Shown: positions 1-7,138 of the stretch, in pieces
How the letters are laid out: each line of letters opens with the position of its first letter
How positions within the stretch are numbered: the first letter of the stretch is position 1
Assembly: GCF_000813125.1 (NCBI RefSeq)
Contig: NZ_BASE01000024.1
Location: 1 to 32,871 of the forward strand
DNA length: 32,871 nucleotides
Direction of reading: 5' to 3'
Source of the DNA: Mesobacillus selenatarsenatis SF-1
GTDB taxonomy: Bacteria > Bacillota > Bacilli > Bacillales > Cytobacillaceae
Position numbers and translations under genes: made by a program
The notes under the pieces: generated by a model
Database searches by the model: none
Told to the model about the DNA's origin: nothing
Seen by the model: only the letters and a program-made list of their open reading frames with translations

Positions 1-13
1 AAACCCGAATATG

Positions 14-92
14 TGGCCGTTAGAATCGCTCTATCGGACAATCGGAAGACCCATTCCCGGAGTTCTGGCCGTTAGAACAAATCTAATAGACA
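14..92 (+). repeat. 52-bp stem-loop repeat, two units (array A)
   Basis: Two units 52 bp apart (left arms begin at 14 and 66). Each has a 10-nt left arm TGGCCGTTAG, a 7-nt loop and a 10-nt right arm (CTATCGGACA, then CTAATAGACA) that is partly complementary to the left. The right arms resemble those of the array at 25.2 kb. The array may continue left of the window. It lies beyond the 3' end of the minus-strand doxX gene at 249. Bases 93-188 hold nothing else I recognise. Confidence 0.75.
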
Positions 93-188
93 AACGCATG
101 ATGTAACCTTAAATGGTGTCGTGCTAATTAAATTTATAAATGGTGTTAGCTGTAAAAACACTGCAGAGTTCATCTCCTTTAAAAACAG

Positions 189-216
189 AAAAAAGCTGCC
201 GGGATTTCCCGGCAGC
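189..216 (-). terminator. Intrinsic terminator of first doxX
   Basis: Nine-base-pair GC-rich stem (195-203 with 208-216, loop 204-207). On the minus strand it is followed by a T-rich run. It sits about 30 bp after the doxX stop codon. A near copy follows the second doxX gene at 1796-1828. Confidence 0.85.
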
Positions 217-248
217 CAATTTATTTTAAAGGGGGATTTAAAATAAAG

Positions 249-773
249 TTAAGCTACGTTACGAGTGACTTCTTCTCCGCGCTTGAAAACTGTTTTGCGG
301 ATAAATGGTACGACCCAGCGGTCTAAACCGTATTTGCCTGCGTTGTAACCTGCGAACAGGATGATGAAGCCGAAGAAGATGTCAGTTGGGTTGTGAGATA
401 CAGTTCCAGCTAGGAAGAAGCTGAAGTTCATCACTAGACCGAAGAACATTGCAGCAGTTGTAAGTGTTCCAAGCAGCAATCCAAGTCCTACTAAGAATTC
501 ACCTAGCGGCACGATTGTGTTGAAAATATCCACATTCGGGATCGCGAAGCTTTCAAGGAAGTTCACGTACCAGCCATACACTGCGTTTCCGTCTGGACCT
601 TTAACCGGATTTGCCACAGCATTTTTCAAGTAACCAGAAGCGTCGAAACCTTCACCTGTTAATTTGCCCCATCCAGCGGTCATCCAGTTGTATCCAAGCC
701 ATACCCTTATGACAGTCAATATACCAGCAGCAACATTGTTTTCTCTTAACCATTTAGCAAACATGTTCCTCAC
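249..773 (-). CDS. DoxX family membrane protein, copy 1
   Basis: A 174-residue integral membrane protein of the DoxX family, with about four hydrophobic segments. It begins with a cytoplasmic stretch (MRNMFAKWLRENN), followed by the family's RVWLGYNWMTAGWGKL motif. DoxX proteins are associated with quinone, thiol and sulfur redox processes (DoxD of thiosulfate:quinone oxidoreductase, MhqP of the Bacillus quinone-stress regulon), but the biochemical role of this subgroup is not settled. The ATG at 773 has a GGAGTGAGG ribosome site. The gene is monocistronic, with its own terminator (189-216) and an Fnr-like box at 840-855. It is a close duplicate of 1857-2381: I count 11 amino-acid differences in 174. 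DoxX membership is solid; substrate is unknown. Confidence 0.9.
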   Translation of the reverse strand: MRNMFAKWLRENNVAAGILTVIRVWLGYNWMTAGWGKLTGEGFDASGYLKNAVANPVKGPDGNAVYGWYVNFLESFAIPNVDIFNTIVPLGEFLVGLGLLLGTLTTAAMFFGLVMNFSFFLAGTVSHNPTDIFFGFIILFAGYNAGKYGLDRWVVPFIRKTVFKRGEEVTRNVA

Positions 774-839
774 TCCAATAAGTTATTTAGTATTAGTACA
801 CTTATAAGATATCAAATAAATCTCGAAAATAGGGTTATT

Positions 840-855
840 TGTGAATGATTTCACA
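840..855 (-). promoter_or_regulatory. Fnr/Crp-type operator upstream of doxX copy 1
   Basis: TGTGAATGATTTCACA is a perfect TGTGA-N6-TCACA palindrome, the consensus for Bacillus Fnr and the wider Crp/Fnr family. Its centre is about 74 bp upstream of the ATG at 773. A box centred at -41.5 would place the transcription start near 806, with a TATCTT-like -10 near 807-812. The same arrangement stands before doxX copy 2, which argues against chance. Confidence 0.7.
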
Positions 856-1005
856 TTTCTGTTGAAATGTTTTGAACGAATTATGACAAAGCCTCCTATT
901 CTTCATAACCGACCCTTACATTTTTTAAAAAAATCTCTTTCATCCTGCATAGCGCTCCAATTTCAAGCCATCATAAGGACGAATACACAATAAGGAGTGA
1001 ACAGA

Positions 1006-1719
1006 GTGAAAAAAACAATAATCATGGCAGGCTGTGCTATTTTTACCCTTGGGCTGGCTGGATGCGGAGCGAATAACAATGCAGCCGACCGCAACGGCGA
1101 ACAGGAAGTCCAAATTTCCCAGGTTGGTCGTGGTCCAGCTGCAGATGAGGGTAACAGACTCCTGCTTGCTGATCGCGCTGAACGCCAGGTAGAGCAGATG
1201 CCGGAAGTAGACGACGCCCGTGTCATCATCTCCGAAAATAATGCGTATGTTGCTGTTAGACTAGCGGGCAATAATACCGATAATAACGGGAATGCTGACG
1301 TAAATGATGCGTTGGATGGAAACGGCAGGACTTTCGCAGAGAATGGACGAGTAGACCAGGATGACAGCCGTGGAGGAAACGACGGAGTCATTGACGGTCA
1401 AGGAGATGCCGGAAATGAAGATCGTCAGAATGCGGGTACAGCGGATGGCGGTTATAGCAACAACATTTTTGGTACGGGCAATGGAAATGGTACCGATGCC
1501 GGAACAGACAGAAATACTGCTCGTGGAAATGGTTTGGAACGCGAGATTGAACAAAAGGTCCGCCAATCTCACAGAGGGATTGACAATGTATATGTCTCTG
1601 TAGACAATAATGCCTTTGACAGAATGGGTACATTCGCAGATGATATCCGCAATAACAGGAACAGAGACGGTCTATTTGAAGACTTTAGAGACACAATGGG
1701 CAATTTCTTTGGAAGATAA
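1006..1719 (+). CDS. YhcN/YlaJ family sporulation lipoprotein
   Basis: A 237-residue secreted lipoprotein. The signal peptide ends in the lipobox L-A-G-C (Cys20), after which the mature protein should be lipid-anchored. The conserved block ADRAERQVEQMPEVDDARV and the C-terminal block around the REIEQKVRQ segment match the YhcN/YlaJ family of forespore-associated lipoproteins. Between them lies a long low-complexity insertion rich in Asn, Gly and Asp (about residues 90-175). An upstream in-frame GTG at 997 overlaps the TAAGGAG ribosome site, so the GTG at 1006, eight bases after it, is the likely start. The gene sits alone on the plus strand between the two doxX copies and ends in a terminator at 1736-1770. 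Confidence 0.85.
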   Translation: MKKTIIMAGCAIFTLGLAGCGANNNAADRNGEQEVQISQVGRGPAADEGNRLLLADRAERQVEQMPEVDDARVIISENNAYVAVRLAGNNTDNNGNADVNDALDGNGRTFAENGRVDQDDSRGGNDGVIDGQGDAGNEDRQNAGTADGGYSNNIFGTGNGNGTDAGTDRNTARGNGLEREIEQKVRQSHRGIDNVYVSVDNNAFDRMGTFADDIRNNRNRDGLFEDFRDTMGNFFGR

Positions 1720-1735
1720 TTTCATCAAGGCGAAC

Positions 1736-1770
1736 AAGCATAGGATTGATTTTCCTATGCTTTTGCTTTT
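1736..1770 (+). terminator. Intrinsic terminator of the spore lipoprotein gene
   Basis: The stem AAGCATAGGA pairs with TTCCTATGCTT across a short loop and is followed by TTTGCTTTTTT on the plus strand, just after the stop at 1719. Confidence 0.85.
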
Positions 1771-1795
1771 TTAAAGAAGAGTTGCTCCCTAGATA

Positions 1796-1828
1796 TAAAA
1801 AATGGCTGCCGGGATATACCCGGCAGCC
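1796..1828 (-). terminator. Intrinsic terminator of second doxX
   Basis: Perfect 10-bp stem (GGCTGCCGGG at 1804-1813 with CCCGGCAGCC at 1819-1828). On the minus strand it is followed by six Ts. It is a near copy of the terminator at 189-216. Confidence 0.88.
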
Positions 1829-1856
1829 GAATTATTTAAAGGGGGATTTAACTAAG

Positions 1857-2381
1857 TTAAGCAGCGTTTCGTGCAGTTTCTTCTCCGCGCTTGAAAACAT
1901 TTTTGCGGATAAATGGTACGACCCAGCGGTCTAAACCGTATTTACCAGCGTTGTAGCCTGCGAACAGGATGATGAAGCCGAAGAAGATGTCAGTTGGATT
2001 GTGAGATACAGTTCCGGCTAGGAAGAAACTGAAATTCATCACTAGACCGAAGAACATTGCAGCAGTTGTCAGAGTTCCGAGCAGTAATCCAAGTCCTACA
2101 AGGAATTCTCCTAGTGGCACGATGAAGTTAAACAATTCGACGTTTGGGATCGCGAAGCTTTCAAGGAAGTTCACGTACCAACCGTACACTGCGTTTCCGT
2201 CAGGACCTTTAACCGGATTTGCCACGGCGTTTTTCAGGTAACCGGATGCGTCAAAACCTTCACCAGTCAATTTACCCCATCCAGCAGTCATCCAGTTGTA
2301 TCCAAGCCAGATTCTTATAACAGCCAATAGACCAGCAGCAACATTGTTTTCTCTTAACCACTTTGCAAACATGTTCTTCAC
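1857..2381 (-). CDS. DoxX family membrane protein, copy 2
   Basis: A 174-residue DoxX family membrane protein, about 94% identical to copy 1 at 249-773. Differences cluster in three patches: AAGLLAVIRI versus AAGILTVIRV, VELFNFIV versus VDIFNTIV, and the last dozen residues. The duplication includes the ribosome site, about 30 bp upstream of it, and the terminator, so whole transcription units were copied; DNA between the genes is not duplicated. Sequence upstream of about 2415 has diverged, yet the Fnr-like box (2448-2463) and its distance to the ATG are kept. Both copies look intact. As for copy 1, a redox or quinone-linked membrane function is likely but not demonstrable here. Confidence 0.9.
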   Translation of the reverse strand: MKNMFAKWLRENNVAAGLLAVIRIWLGYNWMTAGWGKLTGEGFDASGYLKNAVANPVKGPDGNAVYGWYVNFLESFAIPNVELFNFIVPLGEFLVGLGLLLGTLTTAAMFFGLVMNFSFFLAGTVSHNPTDIFFGFIILFAGYNAGKYGLDRWVVPFIRKNVFKRGEETARNAA

Positions 2382-2447
2382 TCCAATAAGTTATTTAGTA
2401 TTAGTACACTATTAACATATCAAATTTTTATCAAAAAAATACTGCGT

Positions 2448-2463
2448 TGTGACATTAGTCACA
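2448..2463 (-). promoter_or_regulatory. Fnr/Crp-type operator upstream of doxX copy 2
   Basis: TGTGACATTAGTCACA is a perfect TGTGA-N6-TCACA palindrome. Its centre is 74-75 bp from the ATG at 2381, the same distance as before copy 1. The six central bases differ from the first box while the half-sites do not. Confidence 0.72.
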
Positions 2464-2616
2464 ATTCTGTTGAAAAGCTTTGACCAAATTATGTCAGTGG
2501 CTTTATATGGAAGATAGTTACAGATTTTACCAGGGTTAATTGTAAATTTAAAATTGCTCGGCTATACTGGAAATGATGATATCAGAATCTTCAATCTATA
2601 AAAGGTGGCAAATAAT

Positions 2617-2988
2617 ATGAAACTTGGTGCATTTTCTGTAAGCTTGACTGTAAAAGACATTGCGGCTTCTAAATCTTTTTACGAAAACCTGGGTTTTCAA
2701 GCCTTGGGAGGAGACATCAATCAAAATTGGCTGATCATGAAGAATGAAAATTGCGTTATTGGACTGTTCCAGGGAATGTTTGAAAAGAATATCCTTACCT
2801 TTAATCCGGGCTGGGATCAAAATGCCGAAAATCTGGAAGGCTTCACGGATGTTCGCGAACTTCAAAAGCAGCTTAAAGGAAATGGAGTAAAGTTCCTTAC
2901 TGAAGCAGATGAATCCGGAGAGGGTCCGGCTCATTTTACGATTGAGGATCCTGATGGCAATCAGATTCTTGTTGACCAACATAGATAA
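2617..2988 (+). CDS. VOC superfamily (glyoxalase/bleomycin-resistance-like) protein
   Basis: A 123-residue single-domain VOC (vicinal oxygen chelate) protein. It starts with the first beta strand FSVSLTVKDIAASKSFYENLGF and ends with the typical FTIEDPDGNQILVDQH strand. The family includes glyoxalases, dioxygenases and antibiotic-binding proteins; the substrate cannot be read from sequence. A GTG at 2605 lies inside the AAAGGTGG ribosome site, so the ATG at 2617 is the start. It is the first gene of a three-gene plus-strand run (VOC, DUF1801, SRPBCC) with gaps of 38 and 12 bp, probably one operon. Confidence 0.85.
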   Translation: MKLGAFSVSLTVKDIAASKSFYENLGFQALGGDINQNWLIMKNENCVIGLFQGMFEKNILTFNPGWDQNAENLEGFTDVRELQKQLKGNGVKFLTEADESGEGPAHFTIEDPDGNQILVDQHR

Positions 2989-3026
2989 ATACATATTTTA
3001 AAAAGTCGAAGGGAGACGTTTTGATT

Positions 3027-3449
3027 ATGTACGAACTGAAAACCAAGGAGAACGACAATAGTGTCATCGAGTTCATTGAAAATGTCGACAGCCCTAAAAA
3101 ACGGGAGGATGCGTATAGACTGTTAGATATATTTACAGAAACAACAGGTTATCCAGCGAAAATGTGGGGGCCGAGCATCATCGGATTCGGGTCTTATCAT
3201 TATAAGTATGACTCCGGCCACGAAGGTGACGCACCACTCGTTGGCTTCTCACCCCGGAAAGCAAAAATAAGTTTGTATTTCGCCACTGGCGATACGGAAA
3301 GAGAAGCGTTATTAAAAGAGTTCGGCAAACACACTTCCGGGAAAGCATGTGTGTACATAAATAAAATAGCGGATATTGATGTGGATGTTTTAAAAGCTTT
3401 GATCCATCAGTCTGTTGCATTTTTAAAAGAAAGATATCCCACTGGATAA
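3027..3449 (+). CDS. DUF1801 domain-containing protein
   Basis: A 140-residue soluble protein. The central motif MWGPSIIGFGSYHYKYDSG, followed by FSPRKAKISLYF, is characteristic of DUF1801 (YdhG-like) proteins, which have a compact alpha/beta fold and no established activity. A GGGAG ribosome site at 3011-3015 could serve either the TTG at 3021 (5-nt spacing) or the ATG at 3027 (11-nt spacing); I prefer the ATG because MYELKTKEND looks like the family's N-terminus. It lies between the VOC and SRPBCC genes in a probable operon. DUF1801 and SRPBCC genes are often neighbours in Bacillus, which suggests but does not prove a shared role. Confidence 0.85.
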   Translation: MYELKTKENDNSVIEFIENVDSPKKREDAYRLLDIFTETTGYPAKMWGPSIIGFGSYHYKYDSGHEGDAPLVGFSPRKAKISLYFATGDTEREALLKEFGKHTSGKACVYINKIADIDVDVLKALIHQSVAFLKERYPTG

Positions 3450-3461
3450 GGAGAAACTAGA

Positions 3462-3929
3462 ATGGAACCTATCACAGTACCAGACCTTTCAGCAAGACCG
3501 CTTGGTTTTAAAGTTGACCGGTTAATGGAGTCCCCGGCTGATACCCTCTACCAAGCGTGGACCGAAAAATTCGATACATGGTTTGCCGCACCCGGAACGC
3601 TGATCATGAAGGCAGAGGTCAATTCCGTATTCTTTTTTGAGACCGTCTTTAAAACCGAAGAAGATCTAGTTGAGCAGCGACACCCGCATTACGGAAGGTT
3701 TCTACGACTTATTCCGGACCGCCTGATTGAATTCACCTGGTTAACAGGTGCTGGAGGAACAGAAGGTGCCGAGACCGTGGTGACAATCGAGCTTGAACCT
3801 AGGGGCAATGGTACGTATCTAAGTCTTTCACACAAAGGATTCTCTCATGAGAAATCAAAAACCCGGCATGATTCAGCCTGGGAAATGATTCTTGAACATC
3901 TCGATCAGAAGATGATGGAGAAAGTGTAG
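3462..3929 (+). CDS. SRPBCC (AHSA1-type) domain protein
   Basis: A 155-residue protein of the START/Bet v1-like SRPBCC superfamily, AHSA1 type. Typical elements are the N-terminal strand with DTLYQAWTE and W-F-AAPG, the central HYGRFLRLIPDRLIEFTW, the TVVTIELEPRGNGTYLSLSH strands, and a long C-terminal helix. These domains bind hydrophobic ligands; the ligand here is unknown. The ATG at 3462 follows a TAAGGAGA ribosome site 12 bp after the DUF1801 stop. It is the last gene of the run and is closed by a terminator at 3944-3972. Confidence 0.85.
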   Translation: MEPITVPDLSARPLGFKVDRLMESPADTLYQAWTEKFDTWFAAPGTLIMKAEVNSVFFFETVFKTEEDLVEQRHPHYGRFLRLIPDRLIEFTWLTGAGGTEGAETVVTIELEPRGNGTYLSLSHKGFSHEKSKTRHDSAWEMILEHLDQKMMEKV

Positions 3930-3943
3930 TTATTGAGTAGTTG

Positions 3944-3972
3944 GCTGTCATGATTACATGGCAGCTTTTTTA
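3944..3972 (+). terminator. Intrinsic terminator of the VOC-DUF1801-SRPBCC operon
   Basis: The stem GCTGTCATG (3944-3952) pairs with CATGGCAGC (3957-3965, one G-U pair) and is followed by TTTTTTATT. Confidence 0.85.
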
Positions 3973-4004
3973 TTACTTAGAATAATAGCTCAAACTCCTT
4001 GCTT

Positions 4005-4210
4005 CGTGCTTATAGAGCTTTCTATGAGGACTTTTAGGGGGCTCCCCCCTCTTTTCGGGTTTATAGATTTTTTCTATAGGACCTTTATAAGGCCATCCCC
4101 CCATTACGGGCTTATTATAGATTTTTTCTATAGGACCTTTTACGGGACCAGACCTCATTTCGGGCTTATAGAATCTTTCTATAGAACCTTTTACTGGATT
4201 AATCCTTATT
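4005..4210 (+). repeat. 52-bp-class stem-loop repeat, four units (array B)
   Basis: Four degenerate units whose right arms begin at 4022, 4074, 4128 and 4179 (steps 52, 54, 51). Each has a left arm like GGGCTTATAG, a loop of 6-7 nt (ATTTTTT, AATCTTT) and a right arm like CTATAGGACC. The arms pair imperfectly, allowing G-U pairs. Each right arm is followed by a short T-rich stretch. The array fills the gap between the SRPBCC operon and the next plus-strand gene. A reading frame crosses it (3958-4323) only because the repeat lacks stops. Confidence 0.75.
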
Positions 4211-4398
4211 TCGGGCTCAAAGCTAATAACCCTCTGACCTTAGAGAATCAAACTCTCTTTTCTGCTTTAGATTGCCTTTATAACTCTCCTAGTGACCATA
4301 TCCTGCAACAAAAATGTAAATAACTGGACTCGTTATAGTCACATAAAACGGGAATATAGAGTTCAAGAGGAGTTACTACCGAATGGAGGGAAACGACG

Positions 4399-4722
4399 AT
4401 GAAGAAATCGACCAAGAATTTTGTTTGGGCTTCTTTGCTTTCATCTGGCGGTGCGGTTTTGCTGACAGCCGCATACAGGAAAAGCCAGCGGGATGCGATT
4501 CGTTTTCTTGAGGATACAGACATGAGGAACAGCGAGAAAATTGACCAGATGGAGAGTGTCGATGCGGGCCTAGACCCAGCTGAAAGAGGGCTTACCCAGC
4601 TTGATTCTGCCATGCGTGCAGAATGGCAAGCCAATGGTTTCCCGCAGACTCATATGGAAATGGAAGAATTGGCAGAGGAAACTGATGTTGAGAAGAATAA
4701 CAATTATGCACCGAATTTGTAA
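4399..4722 (+). CDS. Hypothetical protein with one N-terminal membrane segment
   Basis: A 107-residue protein I do not recognise. The first 25 residues (MKKSTKNFVWASLLSSGGAVLLTAAYRK region) form one hydrophobic segment, probably a membrane anchor, although a signal peptide is possible. The rest is acidic and predicted soluble, including ESVDAGLDPAERGLTQLDSAMRAEW. A strong GGAGGGA ribosome site precedes the ATG at 4399, and codon use resembles the neighbours, so it is likely real. It stands alone, with a hairpin at 4732-4758 after its stop. Confidence 0.7.
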   Translation: MKKSTKNFVWASLLSSGGAVLLTAAYRKSQRDAIRFLEDTDMRNSEKIDQMESVDAGLDPAERGLTQLDSAMRAEWQANGFPQTHMEMEELAEETDVEKNNNYAPNL

Positions 4723-4731
4723 TAAGATAAT

Positions 4732-4758
4732 ACCTCGCCGATATTGTGGCGAGGTTTT
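4732..4758. terminator. Hairpin between convergent genes, likely bidirectional terminator
   Basis: Eight-base-pair stem ACCTCGCC (4732-4739) with GGCGAGGT (4748-4755), followed by a short TTTTC on the plus strand. It lies between the 107-aa gene (+) and the MFS gene (-). The T-runs are short on both strands. Confidence 0.6.
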
Positions 4759-4777
4759 CATGTTGAACAACGGCCTC

Positions 4778-5956
4778 CTATGTGGCCTTCATCCTCTCTT
4801 TTTTACCATGCAAGGCGTAATATATAAAGACACCTGCTATGATTAATGGCACCATCGCCAGATACAATCCGCGGTAACCGAAATGCGGAATCATGTATCC
4901 CAGCAGGAATGGTCCGAAGCCAATTCCGATATCCATCATGATGAAAAAGGTCGACGTGGCCATTCCCATACGGTGCGGGGGTGTCATCTTAATCGCAATC
5001 GTCTGTGCGACAGATTGGAAATTGCCATATCCTAACCCGATGAGCGCAGCTCCCAGCAGGAACAGGGCACTGGATTGCGCCTGGCTTAATGCATACATCC
5101 CAAGGGCAAAGGCAATCAATGCCGGGTACACAACGCTGTTCGCACCTTTTGCGTCCATCAGCTTCCCGGTGAATGGACGGGAAAATAAGACGGCCATCGC
5201 ATAAACGAAGAAGTACATGCTGCCTGCCTCTGTCAATTCAGCTTCCTTCGCAAATGACGCGATGAATGATAGTGTACCAGAATAAGCAAGTGCAATGACG
5301 AACGTGACAATCGAGATCGGCAATGCGTTTGCTTCTAAATAGTTTGCCAGACTGAAGCTCCTGCTTTTATTAGCTTCTCCCTGATCATCCACTACAGGTT
5401 CATTTACCATAAGGGCGATTGGCAAACTGGCCAGCCCGACGACCAGGGAAAAAATGAACATGCTCTGATAGCCAAACTCATTAATCATTGCGAGGCCAAT
5501 CAACGGGCCAACCGCGGTTGATAAAATTACACTCAAGCTGAAATAGCTGATCCCTTCCCCTTTCCTGCTCGCAGGAACAACCTGTGCCACAATCGTCCCG
5601 GTTGCTGTCGCCGCGAACCCGATTCCGACACCATGAAGAAAACGGACGATCAGGAGGACATAGATATTCGACGGAATTAAATATAGAGCAGTTATCAGGA
5701 CGAAAAACAAAATTCCTCCGATTAACATCTTTTTACTGCCAATCCTCGCAATTTCCTTTCCGGCATACAATCTGGCAAAAAGAACCCCGATGATGAAGAT
5801 GCTGGAGGCCAATCCTGCCATGCTCGTTGAAGCTCCATATGTATCAGTCGCATAGGAAGCCATTGTGACAATCAATAAATACATCGAAAGCATCATCACG
5901 AAATTCACTAGAGAAATCGAAATGAAATCCTTCGTCCATAATTTTTCTTTTTCCAT
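4778..5956 (-). CDS. MFS family transporter
   Basis: A 392-residue major facilitator superfamily protein with about 12 transmembrane helices. The family loop 2-3 signature is present (FARLYAGKEIARIGSKKMLIGG), as is the helix 4 motif RFLHGVGIGFAATATGTIVAQ. It resembles Bacillus YwoG-type drug/metabolite exporters, but the substrate cannot be told. An upstream TTG at 5977 is in frame, but GAAGGTGA seven bases before the ATG at 5956 marks that ATG as the start. It is a single gene convergent with the 107-aa gene, with a divergent gap of about 110 bp to the FAS1 terminator. Confidence 0.88.
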   Translation of the reverse strand: MEKEKLWTKDFISISLVNFVMMLSMYLLIVTMASYATDTYGASTSMAGLASSIFIIGVLFARLYAGKEIARIGSKKMLIGGILFFVLITALYLIPSNIYVLLIVRFLHGVGIGFAATATGTIVAQVVPASRKGEGISYFSLSVILSTAVGPLIGLAMINEFGYQSMFIFSLVVGLASLPIALMVNEPVVDDQGEANKSRSFSLANYLEANALPISIVTFVIALAYSGTLSFIASFAKEAELTEAGSMYFFVYAMAVLFSRPFTGKLMDAKGANSVVYPALIAFALGMYALSQAQSSALFLLGAALIGLGYGNFQSVAQTIAIKMTPPHRMGMATSTFFIMMDIGIGFGPFLLGYMIPHFGYRGLYLAMVPLIIAGVFIYYALHGKKERMKAT

Positions 5957-6066
5957 ACGTTCACCTTCAAACTCCAAGATGTAAAAAATATTTCGAAAAC
6001 CGAATTAATTATACCTTTTTACATCATAAATGTCCATGGTAGTGAACCTCAAGAACTTGTCCATAT

Positions 6067-6099
6067 TAAAAAAGACTGAATCCGCATGGAATCCAGTCT
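6067..6099 (-). terminator. Intrinsic terminator of the FAS1 gene
   Basis: On the minus strand an imperfect stem AGACTGGATTCC / GGATTCAGTCT is followed by six Ts, directly after the stop at 6107. Confidence 0.8.
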
Positions 6100-6106
6100 G
6101 TCGTGC

Positions 6107-6601
6107 TTATTTTGGCAGCAATACCTTGTCGATTACATGAATGACACCGTTTGATGCTTCAACGTCAGGGGTCACGACGTTCGCTTCGTTTACTTGAACC
6201 GGGTCAAGTGAAATGGTAACATTCTTCTTTGCAAGTGTCTGTGCCTGCATTCCTTCCTTTAAGTCGCCTGACATGACTTTACCAGGAAGTACATGATACA
6301 GCAGGATATCCTTGAGATCCTGTCTTGCTAATAACTCATCTGCTGTAATCCCTAGATCCTTCAGAAGCTTATTGAACGCCTCATCAGTCGGTGCGAATAC
6401 AGTGTATGGCCCTTCACCTTTCAAGGTTTCCACCAATCCGGCTTTCTCCAGTGCAGCCGCGAGGATTTTAAAATTGCCTGCGGCTACGGCCGTATCAACA
6501 ATATCCTTTTTGTTCCCCGGGTTGTCCGCTGCGAAACTAGGATTTGCAATTGACAACACCATCATCACTGCAAAAAGAACTACCGCAAATTTCTTCATCA
6601 T
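6107..6601 (-). CDS. Secreted fasciclin (FAS1) domain protein
   Basis: A 164-residue exported protein with a signal peptide (MMKKFAVVLFAVMMVLS, predicted cleavage near SFA-AD) followed by one complete FAS1 domain. The conserved boxes are visible: DTAVAAGNFKILAAALEKAGL, the H1 box GPYTVFAPTDEAFNKL, LLYHVLPGKV, and the H2 box near NGVIHVIDKVLLPK. FAS1 domains are extracellular adhesion modules. Upstream in-frame ATG at 6634 has no good ribosome site, whereas AAAAGGAGTGAT lies just before the double ATG at 6601/6598. Monocistronic with its own terminator. Confidence 0.9.
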   Translation of the reverse strand: MMKKFAVVLFAVMMVLSIANPSFAADNPGNKKDIVDTAVAAGNFKILAAALEKAGLVETLKGEGPYTVFAPTDEAFNKLLKDLGITADELLARQDLKDILLYHVLPGKVMSGDLKEGMQAQTLAKKNVTISLDPVQVNEANVVTPDVEASNGVIHVIDKVLLPK

Positions 6602-6739
6602 GTGAATCACTCCTTTTTCCAATAGAGGCTGCATAACCTCTGTATTTTACAAAAGGTAGTATTCTACATAGTTGGATATTTATCCATGAATTTAAGAGTC
6701 TTCTTTCATAATTTCAAGTCTTCTCAAATATTGCCTGAG

Positions 6740-6815
6740 TGGGCTTTCATTTTGTGGATATAGAGTTCATCTATGCTACCTTTTATTACACATTTTTTCG
6801 GGCACATAGAATTCT
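6740..6815 (+). repeat. Degenerate solitary copy of the stem-loop repeat
   Basis: GGATATAG, AGTTCAT (7 nt) and CTATGCTACC, followed by a TTTCGGGCACATAG stretch, resemble the units at 4005-4210, but the two loop positions are only about 46 bp apart and the arms pair poorly. I read it as a decayed remnant in the gap between the FAS1 and zinc-ribbon genes. Confidence 0.4.
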
Positions 6816-6899
6816 TCAATAACAAAGTCCTTGAAACCTACTGCATTGCTAAATCGTAAATTTATATAAGATGAAAATGTTTTTGAAAGGATGATTCAT

Positions 6900-7091
6900 G
6901 TGAACTATGCGAAAGAATGTCCTAAATGCGGAGGAACGGAAATCGGGAAAGGTAAACATGCTGGCTATGCTGTTATGTATCCCGAAAATAAAGTAATGAG
7001 TTTAGGCTCAGAAATTTTACATGTTATTTGTACAGACTGCGGATTCATCATTGAAAGTTATTTAAAAAAGCCGGAGAAATTCAAATCCTAA
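6900..7091 (+). CDS. Small zinc-ribbon protein
   Basis: A 63-residue protein with two Cys pairs, CPKCGG near the N-terminus and CTDCGF about 40 residues later, forming a likely zinc ribbon. Similar Bacillus proteins are often labelled TFIIIB-like, although there is no evidence for a transcription role. The ATG at 6891 directly abuts the GAAAGG ribosome site, so the GTG at 6900, nine bases after it, is the better start (VNYAKECPKCGG). Single gene, closed by the perfect hairpin at 7098-7129. Confidence 0.75.
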   Translation: MNYAKECPKCGGTEIGKGKHAGYAVMYPENKVMSLGSEILHVICTDCGFIIESYLKKPEKFKS

Positions 7092-7097
7092 ATAAAA

Positions 7098-7129
7098 AAC
7101 CAGGCTGCTAGCAATCTAGCAGCCTGGTT
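7098..7129. terminator. Bidirectional intrinsic terminator
   Basis: Perfect 14-bp stem (7098-7111 with 7116-7129, loop CAAT), with T-rich sequence on the plus side and an A-run on the other. It serves both the zinc-ribbon gene (+) and putP (-). Confidence 0.92.
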
Positions 7130-7138
7130 ACTTTTATT

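Noticed and set aside
963-1633. Minus-strand frames opposite the spore lipoprotein gene
   Set aside because: Shadows of the low-complexity Asn/Gly/Asp-rich coding region; no ribosome sites.
3958-4323. 121-codon plus-strand frame
   Set aside because: It follows the repeats (FYRTF recurs with each unit), has no ribosome site and overlaps the terminator at 3944-3972.
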